NCBI GenBank assembly: GCA_017893485.1
Contig: CM030365.1
Location: forward strand, 46,680,458-46,744,457
DNA length: 64,000 nucleotides
Source: Hemerocallis citrina
Taxonomy: Eukaryota > Streptophyta > Magnoliopsida > Asparagales > Asphodelaceae
Reading direction: 5' to 3'
Under the pieces are notes generated by a model that did not search any database, was not told the DNA's origin, and worked only from the letters and a program-made list of their open reading frames with translations. The stretch's first letter is position 1, and each line of letters starts with the position of its first letter. This document shows positions 32,928-46,500 of the stretch, one piece after another. A program made the translations under genes and the position numbers.

Positions 32928-34773
32928 TGAAAATGAATTGTTATAAATGACTTTTTAAGAAGAGAACCGCTTACTTATTTCAGAATGTATTACATCGATA
33001 AGAAATAAAAAGGCAAGATAAAAAAGCAATAATATACCGCACTACACATTTCATTTTCCTTTCCTTTTCCTTTCTCTACATTGGTTGGTTAAAAAGAAGT
33101 AGGAATTAAAAAAATATCAATCATGAGCATCTAATATACTAAGGGGTTAAGCTTACCTTGCGAAGGGATATAAGATTAAGCTCACGTTCATCTCGAATGG
33201 TAACCCCTACATTTTTTTGTCGAATGAATTGCACCTGTAATAGAAAAATAACATTTTCAATGTAAGTGGACAATTAATTAATTTGATAAAAACACAATGG
33301 AAAGCCTAACATACTGTTTTTTCCAAGTGAACATCAACCTGTACGGTATGAAAGTCAACATTATAGTGTGAGGAACATATTGTAACATCAAGAGTTGTAG
33401 AAGTCCAAAAAAAAGAGATACTTACATGGCCATATATAGTGATGTCATCCATTGTTGTTGCTTAATTCTGATGAAGGAATTGATCTGTATATAAAGGTGG
33501 GGAAATAACTTACATTAGCAAGTTTATTCTAGATTACTATAACAAACTAATCAATTACTTACAAACCAATCAATTACTTTGACGTTCTAATTACTGACTT
33601 GGAGTTTAACTGTATCGAACTCAAACTATTAGTATCGAACACAAATTAAAATTAAGAAATTCTTTAACTTGCAATTAAAATTCCACCATCACTTCAATTC
33701 CACAGTATTCTTTTGGATTCGCATACAACAACATCCAATAACAGAGAAACATAGTAAAGTTTTCCCCAGGCCTGCTCAAATAATGAGAGCCTCTCGGAAT
33801 GCAATTGTTATTAAAAATGAATAGTATCTGTTAGATTATAGAAAGGCTATACGCTTGATTGCATTAACTATAATGGAGAATGGAAAAATTAACAGTAATA
33901 GTTGTTGTGAAGGTTTAGTGTCTCAACAGCAATCATGTCATAAACACAGAAATACAAATGTTTCAAACTATTAAGAATAACATGTATGGAATTACAAGTA
34001 CAAAAGTTGAGAAGGCTGTTTGCATTGTATAGAACGTAAAGATGAGAATTACCCAAATATATAGAAAGAAACAGAAACTCAACTCAAATCAAGCACAACT
34101 CAAACACAACTCAAATCAACAAGAAAGATGAGATTTACCCAACAAATCAACGACAACTCAAATCGGAACTCAAATCGAATCCTAAAACCCTTACAATATA
34201 CCGTAACTAAGAGTTGAATAACACATACAATCTAACAGTACCGTAACTAAGAGATGGATAACACTTACAGTCCTAAACCCAAAATTATAACTGCAATCCT
34301 AATCTGAATGTAACAGTACCTACATGAAAAATTATAACTACAATTCACCTAAATTACCTAGGTTTCCGTGGACATTCTAACTACAAACCCGATTTTTAGT
34401 TATCAAACTACCCATATAACACAAACTTGGTTTATAAGATTTCATTTCAGGTCAAGGAGATCCATGTGAAGGAAAAGGAAAGGACCGAACAAAATGTTTA
34501 CAATTGAAATTAACCATTTTCAGCACTTAATTTGATGAAGGAACAAAATGTTTACAAAATGTTTACAATTGAAGAAACTGAGCACATCATCCTCCAAAGT
34601 TAAATCCCCAAATTGGCATGAGAAACATGTCCGAATTCGATGAGGAACCACTACAATCAGACAAAATAATTTGACAAACAAAACATATGATTTACAAAAG
34701 AATTTAACTTAATCAATCTAAATGAAGAAGTAATTTGAAATTCATACTTTATGTTGCTCTTGTAAAGAACGAT
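32928..34773. other. Flanking DNA between two LTR insertions
   Basis: AT-rich DNA outside the recognised elements, the pre-insertion neighbour of 6531-7084. It holds the exon cluster at 33157-33452 and otherwise nothing I can assign. Confidence 0.5.
33157..33452 (-). pseudogene. Unidentified gene fragment with three in-frame exons
   Basis: On the minus strand, ATG at 33452 opens exon 1 (33426-33452, MDDITIYGH), followed by GTAAGT. Exon 2 (33315-33338, VDVHLEKT) lies between a CAG acceptor and a GTATGT donor. Exon 3 (33157-33234, starting VQFIRQKNVG and containing VTIRDERELNL) lies between TTACAG and GTAAGC. Exon lengths are 27, 24 and 78, all multiples of three, so the frame stays open through every junction. 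I do not recognise the protein. Downstream exons may have lain at 6531-7089 before the solo LTR inserted, or this may be a fragment carried by a Helitron. Confidence 0.5.
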
Positions 34774-35381
34774 TGTAACCCCTCTTACTGTATATATGTA
34801 TTTTTCCATGTATTTCTGTATTTAAAATGTTTATAACTTTTTTCTCGCTTTTAAATTCTTATTCAACAATTGCATTTTCAATTGATCGAATTTTAACAAA
34901 ATATTATTCTGGTTTCTAAAAAATTTTCGGTCTCATTTTATTATTCAAAAATTATATTTATTTCAAATAATGGTGTATTTTAATTTTATTTTATTTTCCT
35001 AATTGATCGACTATTACATTTTAGCCCAAACCAATTATATTATTGCTATTTGGATTTTAATAAAATCTGTTAAACTCGAATTGCATTTTGGTATATATGT
35101 ATCATTATTATCATTACTATTATTACTATTATTGTTATTTTAATACATACAAACCAAGCATATTATTTATATATGACTATACTAATTATTTGTGAAAAAT
35201 TAAATGTTAATCTAAATGTATTCTTTCAATTTATTTTTATTTTCAATTAAACCGTGTAAAAAAAATTGGTTCAACCTATGATTTTTTTTTGCATTGTATA
35301 GTGTATTATTAATCCTATTTTATTATCTATTTATCCTATATCTCTTATTGGATTAAAACCCAATATTAACCCTACCATATT

Positions 35382-38300
35382 TGTAACCCATGTTTTCCAT
35401 TTTCCATATTTTGGATGTATTTTTTCCTTTTTCTGAGAATTTATTCATTTTGTACTCTTTTGTTTATGTTGAACCATATATTTGATCTTCGTTCTCATTA
35501 TCAATCTATCTGCTTTGACTTTAACCCTATTTTGTGGGCTTGAACATTTCCTTGATTTGATTTAATTTTTTTGTCCCAATTTATTGTCTCCGATTTTAAT
35601 TGTTTTGCTCCAATTAAATTTTTGTTCATGGCCATTTGATTTTTTTGGGTCTAATTTGATGCCCTATTATCTTATTGGATCACCCATTACCCTAATCCTA
35701 TTAATACCCATAACCCAAAACCTAATAACATTTCACCTAACCCTACCTGCTACCCATACCAACCCGTTAACCCATCTGCACCCTAACCTTAAAAACCCTA
35801 ACACTCACCTATATATCTACCCTTATATTTCCCCTATTCACGTCCAAACCCTTCAGCCACCGTTACCCCTTCCTTCCCCGTCACCCTATCTCCTGATCCC
35901 CTTAACATATCCCTGTGCATCTCCTTCTTCCATCCTAAACCCTAGCCACAACCCGATCGTCGAGTCCCCTGTAGGTGATCACACAGTGAGTTGCTCACTT
36001 TGAACGTGGGCCGTCCGATCACCATCGTGATTGGGTTCAGATTGCCATCATCATCTTCTCCAAGCATCAGATCAGATCATGGCTGTCCGATCAACTTGAT
36101 CATCTTGATCATCATGATCTCCATCATCTGTTCTTGATCACCTTGATCTGGACCGTCCGATCTTGTTGATCTTGATCTTCGATCTCAGCCGTTCGATTGT
36201 GTTTGTGATCTCGATCGTCTTCATCTTGTTCGCAATCGATTGTTCATCTTGTTGTGATCATCTCGTTCGTTCGTTGTGTTCGTGTCTGGAAATCCGTTCC
36301 CGTTATTCTTGTTCTTGCTTTTTTTCCGTCGTTATCTCCAGGCAAGTAACTTGTATTCTTTTCTTTGTGTAATACAAGTACTAAATACCGCCTGCAGTGT
36401 AGTTGTATTCTAGAGACAATTCTTATGTAAAACCCCTATTATATCTTGTCTCTATTGTGTTGACCCGCCCGGAGGTTATTTCATTACACACACGGCATGA
36501 AATAACTTAGAGATGATCCCTTCTTGATGTATACCTGTATGTTGTTCGTATGATATCGTGTGTTTGGTTGTGTTAGTTGTGGTATACTTGTCGAGAACTT
36601 GTCAAATATCCTATACCATGTTGCTTTAACATCTGGTATACCTTATTTCATGTTTGGTTATGTTTTCGATGAGTTTCATATGAACTAGTTGATTTTGTGC
36701 ATAAAGGATATTTTCTGTTTTGCCGATTCCCCGTTTTGTTCAGTATTGTAGACCCTATTAAGGTTAGTATATGAAAATTATTTGTGAATATGAATTATAG
36801 AAAATTCTGTCTACTTTCCAAAATTTCTGATAGATCTCAGTTTCGATTTATGAGCTGCGAGTTATGACTATTTTACTTCAGATGTGTAGAAAATTCCAGA
36901 TTTAGTTTTATATGAATTCTGTATGGAAATTTACTTTTATACTGATATTAAAGATAATATTTTGATCCAATATTTTTTGAGTACAACTAGACCTAATTGG
37001 TATTAACTGCTAATTTTTGTGGATTTAATTGATAATTTTTATACACTATTCTATGCTTGCAAACAATCACTATACTTGCAGAATTTTCTTACTGTTCAGT
37101 AAAGAACCTTAATTTCGACCTGATTATAATTGCTTTCTATAAAATTTTTGTGAATATGAATTGTAGCCTGCTGTATCTATTTTATCACCCTTTTTGACGG
37201 ATCTGGATTTCGATTTATATTCTGTAAGATATTACTGTTTTAGTACTTCTGTATTTATGATTCCAAATTTACAAAACTACCGTATCTTGCTGCTTTCTAA
37301 TTTTACTTGACTATTCTATCTATGTTGGAAAATTATGAAACTTTATTTTCTGTTACTAAACATAATAGGGAATACTCCAGATTTTTTTTGGATTTAATCA
37401 GTGAAATTTTATGCCGTTTTTCTGTTTGTGAATACAAACTTCTGATTTCTGGCTGAACACGCTTTCTGGATGCAATCTGTTTTGAGTCTTTTTGTTGTGA
37501 AATATAATATGACTTATATATATTTGTTGGATTCAATCGAGAGTCTATTTTCCAGATTTTATGACGGATCCATATTTGCACCTTTGTAGGAACGGAAATT
37601 CCAGATTTGGTGCAGTACTGTCTTGCTGTCGTGAACTAGAATTCTCATTGTCCTAATCTTTTATGAATTGTCTTTCACCTGTACATGTTTATCCTCCAAC
37701 CTGAACCTATTACATGTTCATACCATGTTATTCTTTCCCTGTTTTGTACACGTACATGCCTGTTTGATAATAATAACAAGAAACTAAGCAGGGGTTTAAA
37801 GAGAAAGATCTAATAGTGGAAAATACATAAACGTGTACTCGGAAGATGATTCATAGATCCTACTTGGATATTTGGAGCTTGATATTTGGTTACTTGGAGC
37901 TTGATATTTGGTTACTTGGAGCTTGTCCCTGAGTACACTGCCCTCTATGATCCACTATGAAATCTAAAACATAACTGTTTGAATGTAGCAACCATGTGGT
38001 AAAAACCTGGGACGCATGAAGTGCTACCTAGATGGGACTAATACCAGACTTGAAAACAACACGATCACTTGACACTTGATACTTGCTACTTGTACATGAT
38101 ACTTAATTCTTAACACATGTTACTTGTTACTCGTTTACATGATACTTGTTTACTTGACACTTGTTACATGTCACTTGCACTTGTTCATCTTACCATGCTA
38201 GTTGTTTTTGTTCTTGATTTGAGTTAGTTCCTCTATTTTTACTATTACATCCTTCCATGCTATTATTGCTTCCGATGTTACTCTATTTTGTTTATTCTTT

Positions 38301-38782
38301 CCCTGTACTTGTTGCCTGCACTACAAGCAGGCCGTAACTTGCATTGACGGGCGTTTTATTTTCTTTTCCTCTTCCTGCAATTTATTAAATCGCAGATTAT
38401 GGTGATCGGCTGCCCGATGGAGTAGGTGATCTAAAATTCTAGTTGGCTGGAGGTCTTGCTATATCTATTTATTTCTTGTTACTTATCTTGAATAATTGTA
38501 CTTGGTTACATGGATTATTTTGTATTGGGCTTTGTGTCCCAGACTTGTGTTTTGTTCCAGACATAATTATTTGAAATTCAGTATTCTATTTCTTTTCAAA
38601 TAATCTCGTTGACTATATTGATTCAGTTATGCATGCGTGGTTGACTTCTCTTGCTTCACACTCTGATTATTCTTTTGAAATGTTGTAAAGATCCTGACAG
38701 TTTATGGATGATGAAAATCATTCGTTAGACTTAGTCATGTATCCGTATTCCGTATTCTCTTTTTGGGAAGCGGGGCGTGACA
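35382..38782 (+). mobile_element. Giant LTR, plus strand, nested in another of the same family
   Basis: TGTAACCCATG to GGGGCGTGACA, 3401 bp, flanked by ATATT (35377-35381) and CTATT (38783-38787), one mismatch. Its first 500 bases resemble the minus-strand LTR at 31937-32922 more than the LTR around it, so at least two subfamilies are present. No coding region was seen. Confidence 0.8.
35953..36270 (+). repeat. GATC-rich block inside the giant LTR
   Basis: About 18 GATC tetramers in some 310 bases, several inside a recurring GTCCGATC word and TTGATCATC words. The corresponding part of the sister LTRs lacks this density. Confidence 0.85.
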
Positions 38783-38892
38783 CTATTTCTTTTGGATCCA
38801 TTAATACCCAATAATCCATTAAAACCAATAGCATTCACCTAACCCTACCCGTTTACCCACTCCAACCCATTACCCATATAAACCCTAACTAC

Positions 38893-38895
<3 letters not shown>

Positions 38896-38963
<68 letters not shown>
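38896..38963. repeat. (AT)n microsatellite
   Basis: About 68 bases of perfect AT dinucleotides. It sits where sister LTRs carry short TATATA promoter-like sequence. Confidence 0.97.
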
Positions 38964-38965
<2 letters not shown>

Positions 38966-41614
38966 TGTATCCCCTTTTCACCCTATCTCAACCTACCCGC
39001 TTCTAAACCTTGGCCCCTACCTCCTATCTCTCCTGCACTCCCAAACCCATCGCTCCCGATCCCTTTCCCTGCATCCCTGACCTCCCGACGCACCACCACA
39101 ACGTCGCCTTTTCCCGAAGACACCGCAGCAACCCCAACCGACGCACCCCCTGTGTGCCCTACCTACTGTCGTAATGCCACAGCAACAGACAGCACTCGTT
39201 GCCCCCTTACGTTGCTTCCTCCCGACCATAGCACAGTAACGCTGCCGCCGCTTGTTGTCCGCCGTTCTCCTGACGCGTGCACACCGAATTGCTTTAGCTC
39301 TTGTGTGCGTATGTTTGATCTCGTGGGTTCGTGGTTCGTGAGTCGTTCGTTGTCTTTGAGTTCATGCCCAGAAAACCGTTCCCGTTATTCTCGTTCTTGC
39401 ATCGTTTCCATCATCAATTTCAAGGCAAGTAACTTGTATAATTTTTATTGCATATACAAGTACTAAATACCGCCTGTAGTGTAGCTTTTGTTCTAGAGAC
39501 AATCCTCATGAAAACCCTTGATTAGATCTTGTATCTACTTGTTGATCTATCCTTATTCGTCCCTCGTTACACACACGGCATGAATTTAAACTTAGATCTA
39601 ATTAATTCCTATTGCATATATATATATGTTGTTCGTGACCCATGATATGTTGTGTGAATCTTGCATGCTTGATGTGTAGTCGTAGTATAACTTGTTGTAG
39701 ACTTGTTAAATACCCCATACCATGTTGCTTGGACATCTATTATACCATGCTTGGTGTTTCGTTTTGATTTGAATTTGTTGCACATGAACTAGTCGATTTA
39801 ATGCATAAGAGGATTTCTGTTTTTACTACTGTCCCTTTTTGTTCAGTATTCTAGACCCTATTAAGGTCAGTAAATTAATTTTATTTGTGAATATGAATCG
39901 TAGATTTCGCTGCCTATTTTTCAGAATTTCTGACAGAGCTCAATTTCAATTTTTGAGTTGCAAGTTATTGCTATTTTACTACAGAGGTGTAGAAAATTCC
40001 AGATTCTGTTTTATGTGAATTTTGTAGAGTTATTTATTTTAATACTGATGTTAAAGATAAGATATTCATCTAATATTTTGCTGAGTATAACTAGACATGA
40101 ATGGGATTAACCCCTAATATTTGTGGATTTATTCGATGACTTTTACAAACTATTCTATGCTTGCAAACAACTACTATACTTCTAGAATTTTCATGTTGTA
40201 CTGTAAAGAACCTTAATTTCAACCTGATTCTAGTTGCTGTTGATAGAAACTTTTTTAATATGAAATATAGTCTACTGTATCTATTTTATCATCCTTTTGA
40301 AGGATTTGGATTTGGATTTATATTTTGTAATCTATTGCTATTTTAGTACTGCTGTGTCAAGAGTTTCAGATTTACAAATTTGTTGTATCTTGCTGCTTTC
40401 TGATTTTATTTGACTATGCTATCCATGTTGGAATATTATGAAATTATATTTGCTGATACTAGACATACTAGGAAATACCCCAGATTTTTCTTGGATTTAA
40501 TCAGTAAGTTTTTATGCCAATTTCATGCTTATGAATACAACTTTGTGATTTCTGGCTGAACACGTTTTCTATTTATAATTCTGTTTTAAACCCTGTTTCC
40601 ATGATCATTATATGACTTGTATATATTTTCTGGATTCGGACGAGAGTCTATTTTCCAAATTTTCTGACGAATCTAGATTTGTATATTTGTGGCAACGGGA
40701 ATCTCAATTTTGGTGCAGTAGTGTCATGCTGTCTAGAATTGAAAGTTTCGTTGTCCTACCCTTTTATGTGTTGTCTATCACCTGTGCATGTTTATCTTCC
40801 AACCTAAACCTATTACTTGTTTATACCATGTTATTCTTGCCATATTTTGTGCACGTATATTCCCGTTTGATAATAATAATAAGTAACCACGCCGGGGTTA
40901 AGGGAAAGACCTTAGTAGTGGACAATATAGGTATGAATACTCAGAAGGGGGCCCATGTTTCCCATTTTATGTTTGATTCATGAATCTGTTGATTCGTGAA
41001 CCTATTGTACTTTATGCTTTGATGCATGAACCTGTTGGTTCGTGTACCTGTTACCTATTGATTCACGAACTGTTGATTCGTGAACCTGTTTACTACCAAT
41101 TCATGAACCTGTTCATGTTACCTGTTACATGAAGCCTAAGTACACGGCATTACAGAAACCCACCACTAGGCCTAAAAGTAATTGCATGTAAGTAGCAACC
41201 ATGTGGCAAAATTTGGGACGCATGAAGTGCTACCTAGATAGAAATAAATACAAGACTTGAAATAACATGATCACCTGTATATTCCTGTTATCTGTACATG
41301 CTACTTGACACCTGTTACATGTTTACTTGCTTGCATGATACCTGTTACCTGTCACATGTCACATGCACCTTTTATCTCATCACATTACTTGATTCTGTTC
41401 ATGATTTATGCTAGTTATTTTATTTTGCTGTCATATCCATTCCATGCTATATTTGCTTCCGCTGTCACTCTATTCTTGTCTATGTGTTCTCGTTTGTACT
41501 TGTTGCCTGCACTATAAGCGGCTCGTAACTTGCATTGACGAGTGTTTTATTTCTTTTCACTTCCTGCAATTTGTTAAATTACAGACTTTGGTGACCAGTT
41601 ACCTGAGTTATCCC

Positions 41615-42758
41615 CTCCACCAAATCAAGCACGAATATCAAGCGACTCCGTATCAGCGACTCCCTTCCATCGAATCGAGAGCCTCTATGTGCGATGCAAC
41701 AACTCTAATTTCAACTCATTAACCGAATTCTCATTCTAATTTTTAATTTTTTTGTGCAGGGGATAACTTAGGTTTTTGCTGACTCGAATTTTGTGTGTGC
41801 ATGGTATTTAAGTTCTAAGAGGTATGATTGTTTTATTTTTGGGTTTAAAAAATTTTAATTTGGTGATTTATTTGATGAGTTTTTTATTGGTTTTGATTTA
41901 AGTTGTAAGCAAGTGAGAGATGGATTATTTGGTGGCCTCAATTTGGGCTTTCAAACCATAGCAGGACAAGTAAGCTGACTAGCAACCAAAAATAACTTGG
42001 CAAATATGCAACATTAAATTCTTTACTACAAGAGAAAATACTATCGTGAAGTATTCCCTTCACTGGTTATTAGAAACCATGGATAACATAACATATAAGA
42101 ACTTTTAGTGTATGTTTGGATATATATGATTGGGATGACTGGAGTTTACCAGTGAAGGGTGCAAACTCTCCACTCAAGAACGACAGCTAAAATAAATTTG
42201 TTATTTATCAATTTTGATTTTTTTTTATATAGGTGCAATGGGGAGACAAAGTGGAGATAAAAGTAATGATTAGCTTAGATTAGAGTTTTGAGAACTTCAT
42301 GTATTTCATTTTGGTTGAAATAATAATTAGAGATATTTCAATTGCAAACCGAGTCTCAGACAAACAAATGTTTAGATTATTGGTAATGTAGATACCTTCA
42401 TACCTGCACTTGAGTTACCATTGTATTTAGACATGCGTATAGTGGTTATGGGATTAGAGTAAACTCTATAAAACCTATATGATAATGTCCTTGCATAACT
42501 ATTACAAACAACTAAAAGTGATACTGAAGTTAAAAAAAAATTCTATGCAGTGTTTCTAACAAACTATATGCACCAGGTACGTTCAAGCTAATAATCAAAA
42601 AGGCGATGGTTGAGCTTAAAGGTAGATATACTGCTTTCTTATATAATATGTTTGCTACTTCAATTAATTTGTTGGACCTCCAAAACTATTTTATATAATC
42701 AAACCAGGTGCACCGTTCCGAAGACGAGCCATAGGCACGTGTCAACGGGCAAACCTAG
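41615..42758 (+). other. Unassigned DNA ending in a Helitron 3' terminus
   Basis: No gene is seen. The last bases read CACGTGTCAACGGGC, AAAC, then CTAG at 42755-42758 followed by T. This is the CTRR end with a host T expected of a plant Helitron. The matching 5' end was not found to the left. Confidence 0.5.
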
Positions 42759-42781
42759 TAATATAATATAATTTATATATA

Positions 42782-43937
42782 TCTTAAGCTAATAGGCCTA
42801 ACCCATCTCTCCTTTCTCTATTTTGAAATAGAGAAAGGAGAGCAAAAGTAGGAACTGACACGTGCAGCCTACACCAATTACCAAAACAGAATTAATTAAA
42901 AAAACACAAAAAAAAAAACATTTCCTCTTCCACATCTCCCCAAAACCCACAAACCCTAACTCTCCCTACCCCAAAACCCACCCACATCTCCTCACCCGTC
43001 CATCCCTACCGCCGCCCGCCGTCCACCCCGCCCCGATCCCGCCCGTCTCTACCCTGCATCGTCGATGCCGCCCCGACCCCGCCGTCTCTACCTTCCATCG
43101 TAAGTTTCCCTTCTACTTAAGATTTTTCTATCTGTATTTTGATACTCCTCTTGAAAATCCACTGCTCTTCCTGTTGTATAAGATACATCATTAGTAACAT
43201 TTTCAAAATTTAATAAGTCACAAGTATTTATCACTTTCTTCTTTAAAGATTTTATTTACTTTTCATACCTTCTTGAGGATCCAATGTATTCTTCCTTCGA
43301 ATGCCTTTCCATTTCTTTCAACTCCTCTTGGTATGTGCCAACTGATAGATAGAACAGACTAGATTATTATGATGATCTATTTAAACTATACTAATAAGTA
43401 ATAACATTTTATAAAAAAAATCATTAACAAAACTGAATCGAATTTGATCCCATCATTCTCTTTTAAAAATTGTAGTGAAATATGTATTGTTTTAAGCAGA
43501 AATTGATGATTTTGACAATGATAAATGAGGTATCATCATTTCTAATAGGCTAAATTTTACCAAAAAACCCCTTAAACTATGGCCATTATGCAGAAAACCC
43601 TCATGAACTGTTGTTGCAAAAAACCCACCCCGTCAACGCGAGACTTCAGCTAAAGTTGGGGGAGGTTATTGACAATAATGCGAAAGATATATGATGTTTT
43701 TTGAAACAACTTGCAAAGATGAATGAGGTTATCTGATACAAGTACAAAAGTTAGATGTGGTTTTTTGAAATACTTCACGGGTTTTTTTTGCAACAACCAT
43801 ACTTTAGGGGGGTTTTCTACATAAAAAAAGGTCAGGGGGGTTTTCTGTATAAAGGCCATAGTTCAAGGGTTATTTTTTTTTTCTTTTTTTTTTTATTCTT
43901 TCAAATTTAGCCTTTCTAATTTATTTATTATACTATA
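42782..43937 (+). mobile_element. 5' part of a Helitron, interrupted by a second Helitron
   Basis: Begins TCTTAAGCTAATAGGCC after a host A, with a GACACGTG word downstream. The first 150 bases are homologous to 43938 onward, so both starts belong to one Helitron family. A C-rich exon-like stretch at 42950-43100 ends in a GTAAGT donor and may be captured gene DNA. A MITE sits at 43548-43912. Its 3' end is not seen. Confidence 0.5.
43548..43912. mobile_element. MITE, 365 bp
   Basis: Terminal inverted repeats start GGCTAAATTT and end AAATTTAGCC, and the inner arms (AAACTATGGCC versus its inverse) are also inverted. It is flanked by TTTCTAAT on both sides (43539-43546 and 43913-43920); the ninth base differs. 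An 8- or 9-bp duplication fits a hAT-like or Mutator-like MITE. No coding capacity. Confidence 0.85.
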
Positions 43938-44621
43938 TCTTAAGCTAATAGGCCTACCCCTCTCTCCATTCTCCATTTTGAAATGGAAAAAGGAAAGTAA
44001 AAGTAGGAAATTACATCTACCTTAACACGTGCACACCACAATTTTTTACTTAACAAAATAAAATAAAAAAACAAATACAAAAACAAAAAAAAATCCTTCC
44101 TCTCCCAACTCCCCTCCTCAAAATTCCGCTAACCCTCCTCCCCACCAAATCTCAGCAGTCGTCGTTCGCCAACCCGCCCAAATCATTGCTATCGACGCTC
44201 GCTGGCCTGCCATGGGTGATGACACCGCCGGTAAGAATTCTCCTATGAATTAGGGTTTTTGAATTCCTAATTTGTTTTGTAATATTGTATTCATGAAACC
44301 CTAATTTACCATCCGCTTTTACTCTTGATTTATAATTAGGGCGTTTCAATTCTTAAAATTTTAAAATACAAACCCTAATTATGGATTCAAAAATAAAGAT
44401 TGGTTATTTTCAGAACAAATCCTTACTGATGTTCTGTTCTTGATTTTTTGTTTATTCAGATCCAAATAAATTAGATTTTAAAGGCTATGGTAGAAATTGA
44501 GATTTCGGAAGGCGAAGAGATGAAAGAAAGAATAAACTGTGGGAAAGTAAGAGGTAATGTAAGTGATTATATGTTTGTTTTAGTTTATTCACTGATTTAC
44601 ACTACTCTCTCCAATGTGTAC

Positions 44622-46222
44622 TGATGAACACAATATTATTCACATTTAAGAGCAATAATCTTAATGCAATTAGACATTTGAAGGCTCCATATGTGGTATT
44701 TAACTCTTATTTTCTCTTTTCCATAGGAAACAGCCTAAAACAGAGAAACGAAGCAGATTCAGGATTTTAAGGACGAAACACAGAAAACTGCAGAGAATCG
44801 GTCGACTGGTCCCTTACACCAGGCGACTGGCCAAATAAGATGATTTTCCACAGTCGCTCGACACAGTCGACTGGTGCGAAGACAAGTCGACTGGTAGGCG
44901 GCAGAGTTAAAAGATAAGATATTTGAAGATTCGTCCAAATCTAATCCAAATCAGAACAGAAAAGGAAGAATAGAAGAAAAGAGAAAGAAATAATACGCAG
45001 AGCAACGAAGGAGGAAATAAATAAAAGAAAAGGACTTTTCTATAAAAAAAAGAAGAGTGCAAACCCTAATTCTCTAGCCGTGTTCTATAAATACCAACCA
45101 AGAAGTATTAGACGGTGTTGCTCGATCTCTCACCATCTCTCACGCTCCTCCGCACACACCATCTACCGGATCACAAGAGTTCCAGAATCATCAACATATC
45201 AACCAAGAGCAATACCTTATCGGCATAGAAGAAGGAGAAAGGAGATCAAGTACTAAGAAGAGAACGGCCGGTCGACTGTGTGACAGCCAGCCGACTCATC
45301 TAGCCGAACTACATCAGTTTATTCCTTCTCTTTCTAATTCTTTTATGTTAATCATGTATTCGAACTTGTTGATCAATAAAAGTCTTATTATGTGGAACTA
45401 ATTTCATAGTTGGGTAGATTGAAGCCGTAGTTATGTAGTGCTAAGTTCTTCTGAATGTTACTCTTTTACTTATTGATTAAATCTGATTGAAAGAATAACA
45501 ATTTACATGAATCAAACTTGTTCAGATGTTCTAAGGGCAGTCGACTGAAGTGACAGCCAGTCGACTGACATACAGAACTTAAGATTATCAAGTTGTGCAG
45601 TGTAGATCTGAAGCTGTTATATGAGCATATTGAGATGACCCGTATCTCGTGTTCATAACTTGTAACAAGGGAATCCTTAGGGGTTCTTGGTTTAATCAAC
45701 TTGAGGGATCTAGATCTGATACCAATTTCTAGAACCTTGAGTGTTTGTTCGTTTCCACTGTTCTTATGTTTTCTTTAAGTGCAACTTAGTAGATACCATG
45801 CTAAATACTTAATGAAAGAAACGAATTAGAGTAGATACCATGCCTAATTCTTGGCTTAGGGAAACATTGACTTTAAGGAGTAGATACCATGCCCTTAAAG
45901 AGAACAAACATGAGTCATAAGAAGAAGTTCAGAAGGTGACTTAGCATTATCGACTATTGGTGGAGATCTAAACCCAACTACTTAATAGATATTTGTGATT
46001 CAGCATTTCCTAATTTAGTTTTAATCTTTTCATTTCTTTTAGACCTTTAGAACAACTCTTCATCATTCTCACTCTTTTTATTGATTAGTAAGTTAATTTC
46101 TACAATCTCTGTGGGATCGACCCTTGCTATTGCTACGCTTCTATAAACGATTCGTACACTTGCGAGGTTTTTAATTTGTGTCTAGTTTTATCTATTTATT
46201 TAGGTAGCTAGATATCACAACA
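44622..46222 (+). repeat. 5' LTR of the Athila element
   Basis: TGATGAAC to CACAACA, 1601 bp. It contains six GTCGACTG motifs, a TATA box at 45086-45093 and an AATAAA signal near 45375. It has 14 bases near 45920 that the 3' LTR lacks. Confidence 0.97.
45086..45093 (+). promoter_or_regulatory. TATA box of the Athila LTR
   Basis: TATAAATA after GTGTTC, with the same box in the 3' LTR at 53255-53262. Transcription would start shortly downstream. Confidence 0.7.
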
Positions 46223-46226
46223 AGTT

Positions 46227-46246
46227 TTTGGCGCCACTGCCGGGGA
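46227..46246 (+). other. Athila primer-binding site
   Basis: TTTGGCGCCACTGCCGGGGA lies five bases after the LTR. It resembles the tRNA-Asp-type site usual in Athila elements. Confidence 0.8.
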
Positions 46247-46500
46247 TTGTCTAGTAGTTTAACTTACAGATCAGTAGAAAGCTTTTACTTTCTTTCTTTT
46301 AACTTTATTAATAAGTATTTTTCTTTTAGGTTACAGGATTTTGGTGGATGCACGGAAGAAGATCACTTCGTCCAGAGCTACTACCTATTGACGCAGAAAC
46401 AGAACGCACTTTGCACAAACTAGGTAAGCTGTTTGCAGCAAATCAGTCGACTGTCTCTACAAACTAGTCGACTGCACAGAGATCCAGTTCACATACAGCA

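Larger units (their letters stand above)
34774..41614 (+). mobile_element. Giant LTR, plus strand, interrupted and truncated at its right end
   Basis: Starts TGTAACCCC at 34774, runs to 35381, and resumes at 38783 after the nested LTR. The resumed part matches the family (TGGATCCATTAATACCC, then GGCAAGTAACTTGTA near 39424) until about 41614, where homology stops some 380 bases before the expected GGGGCGTGACA end. No matching duplication can be found because the right end is missing. Confidence 0.75.
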
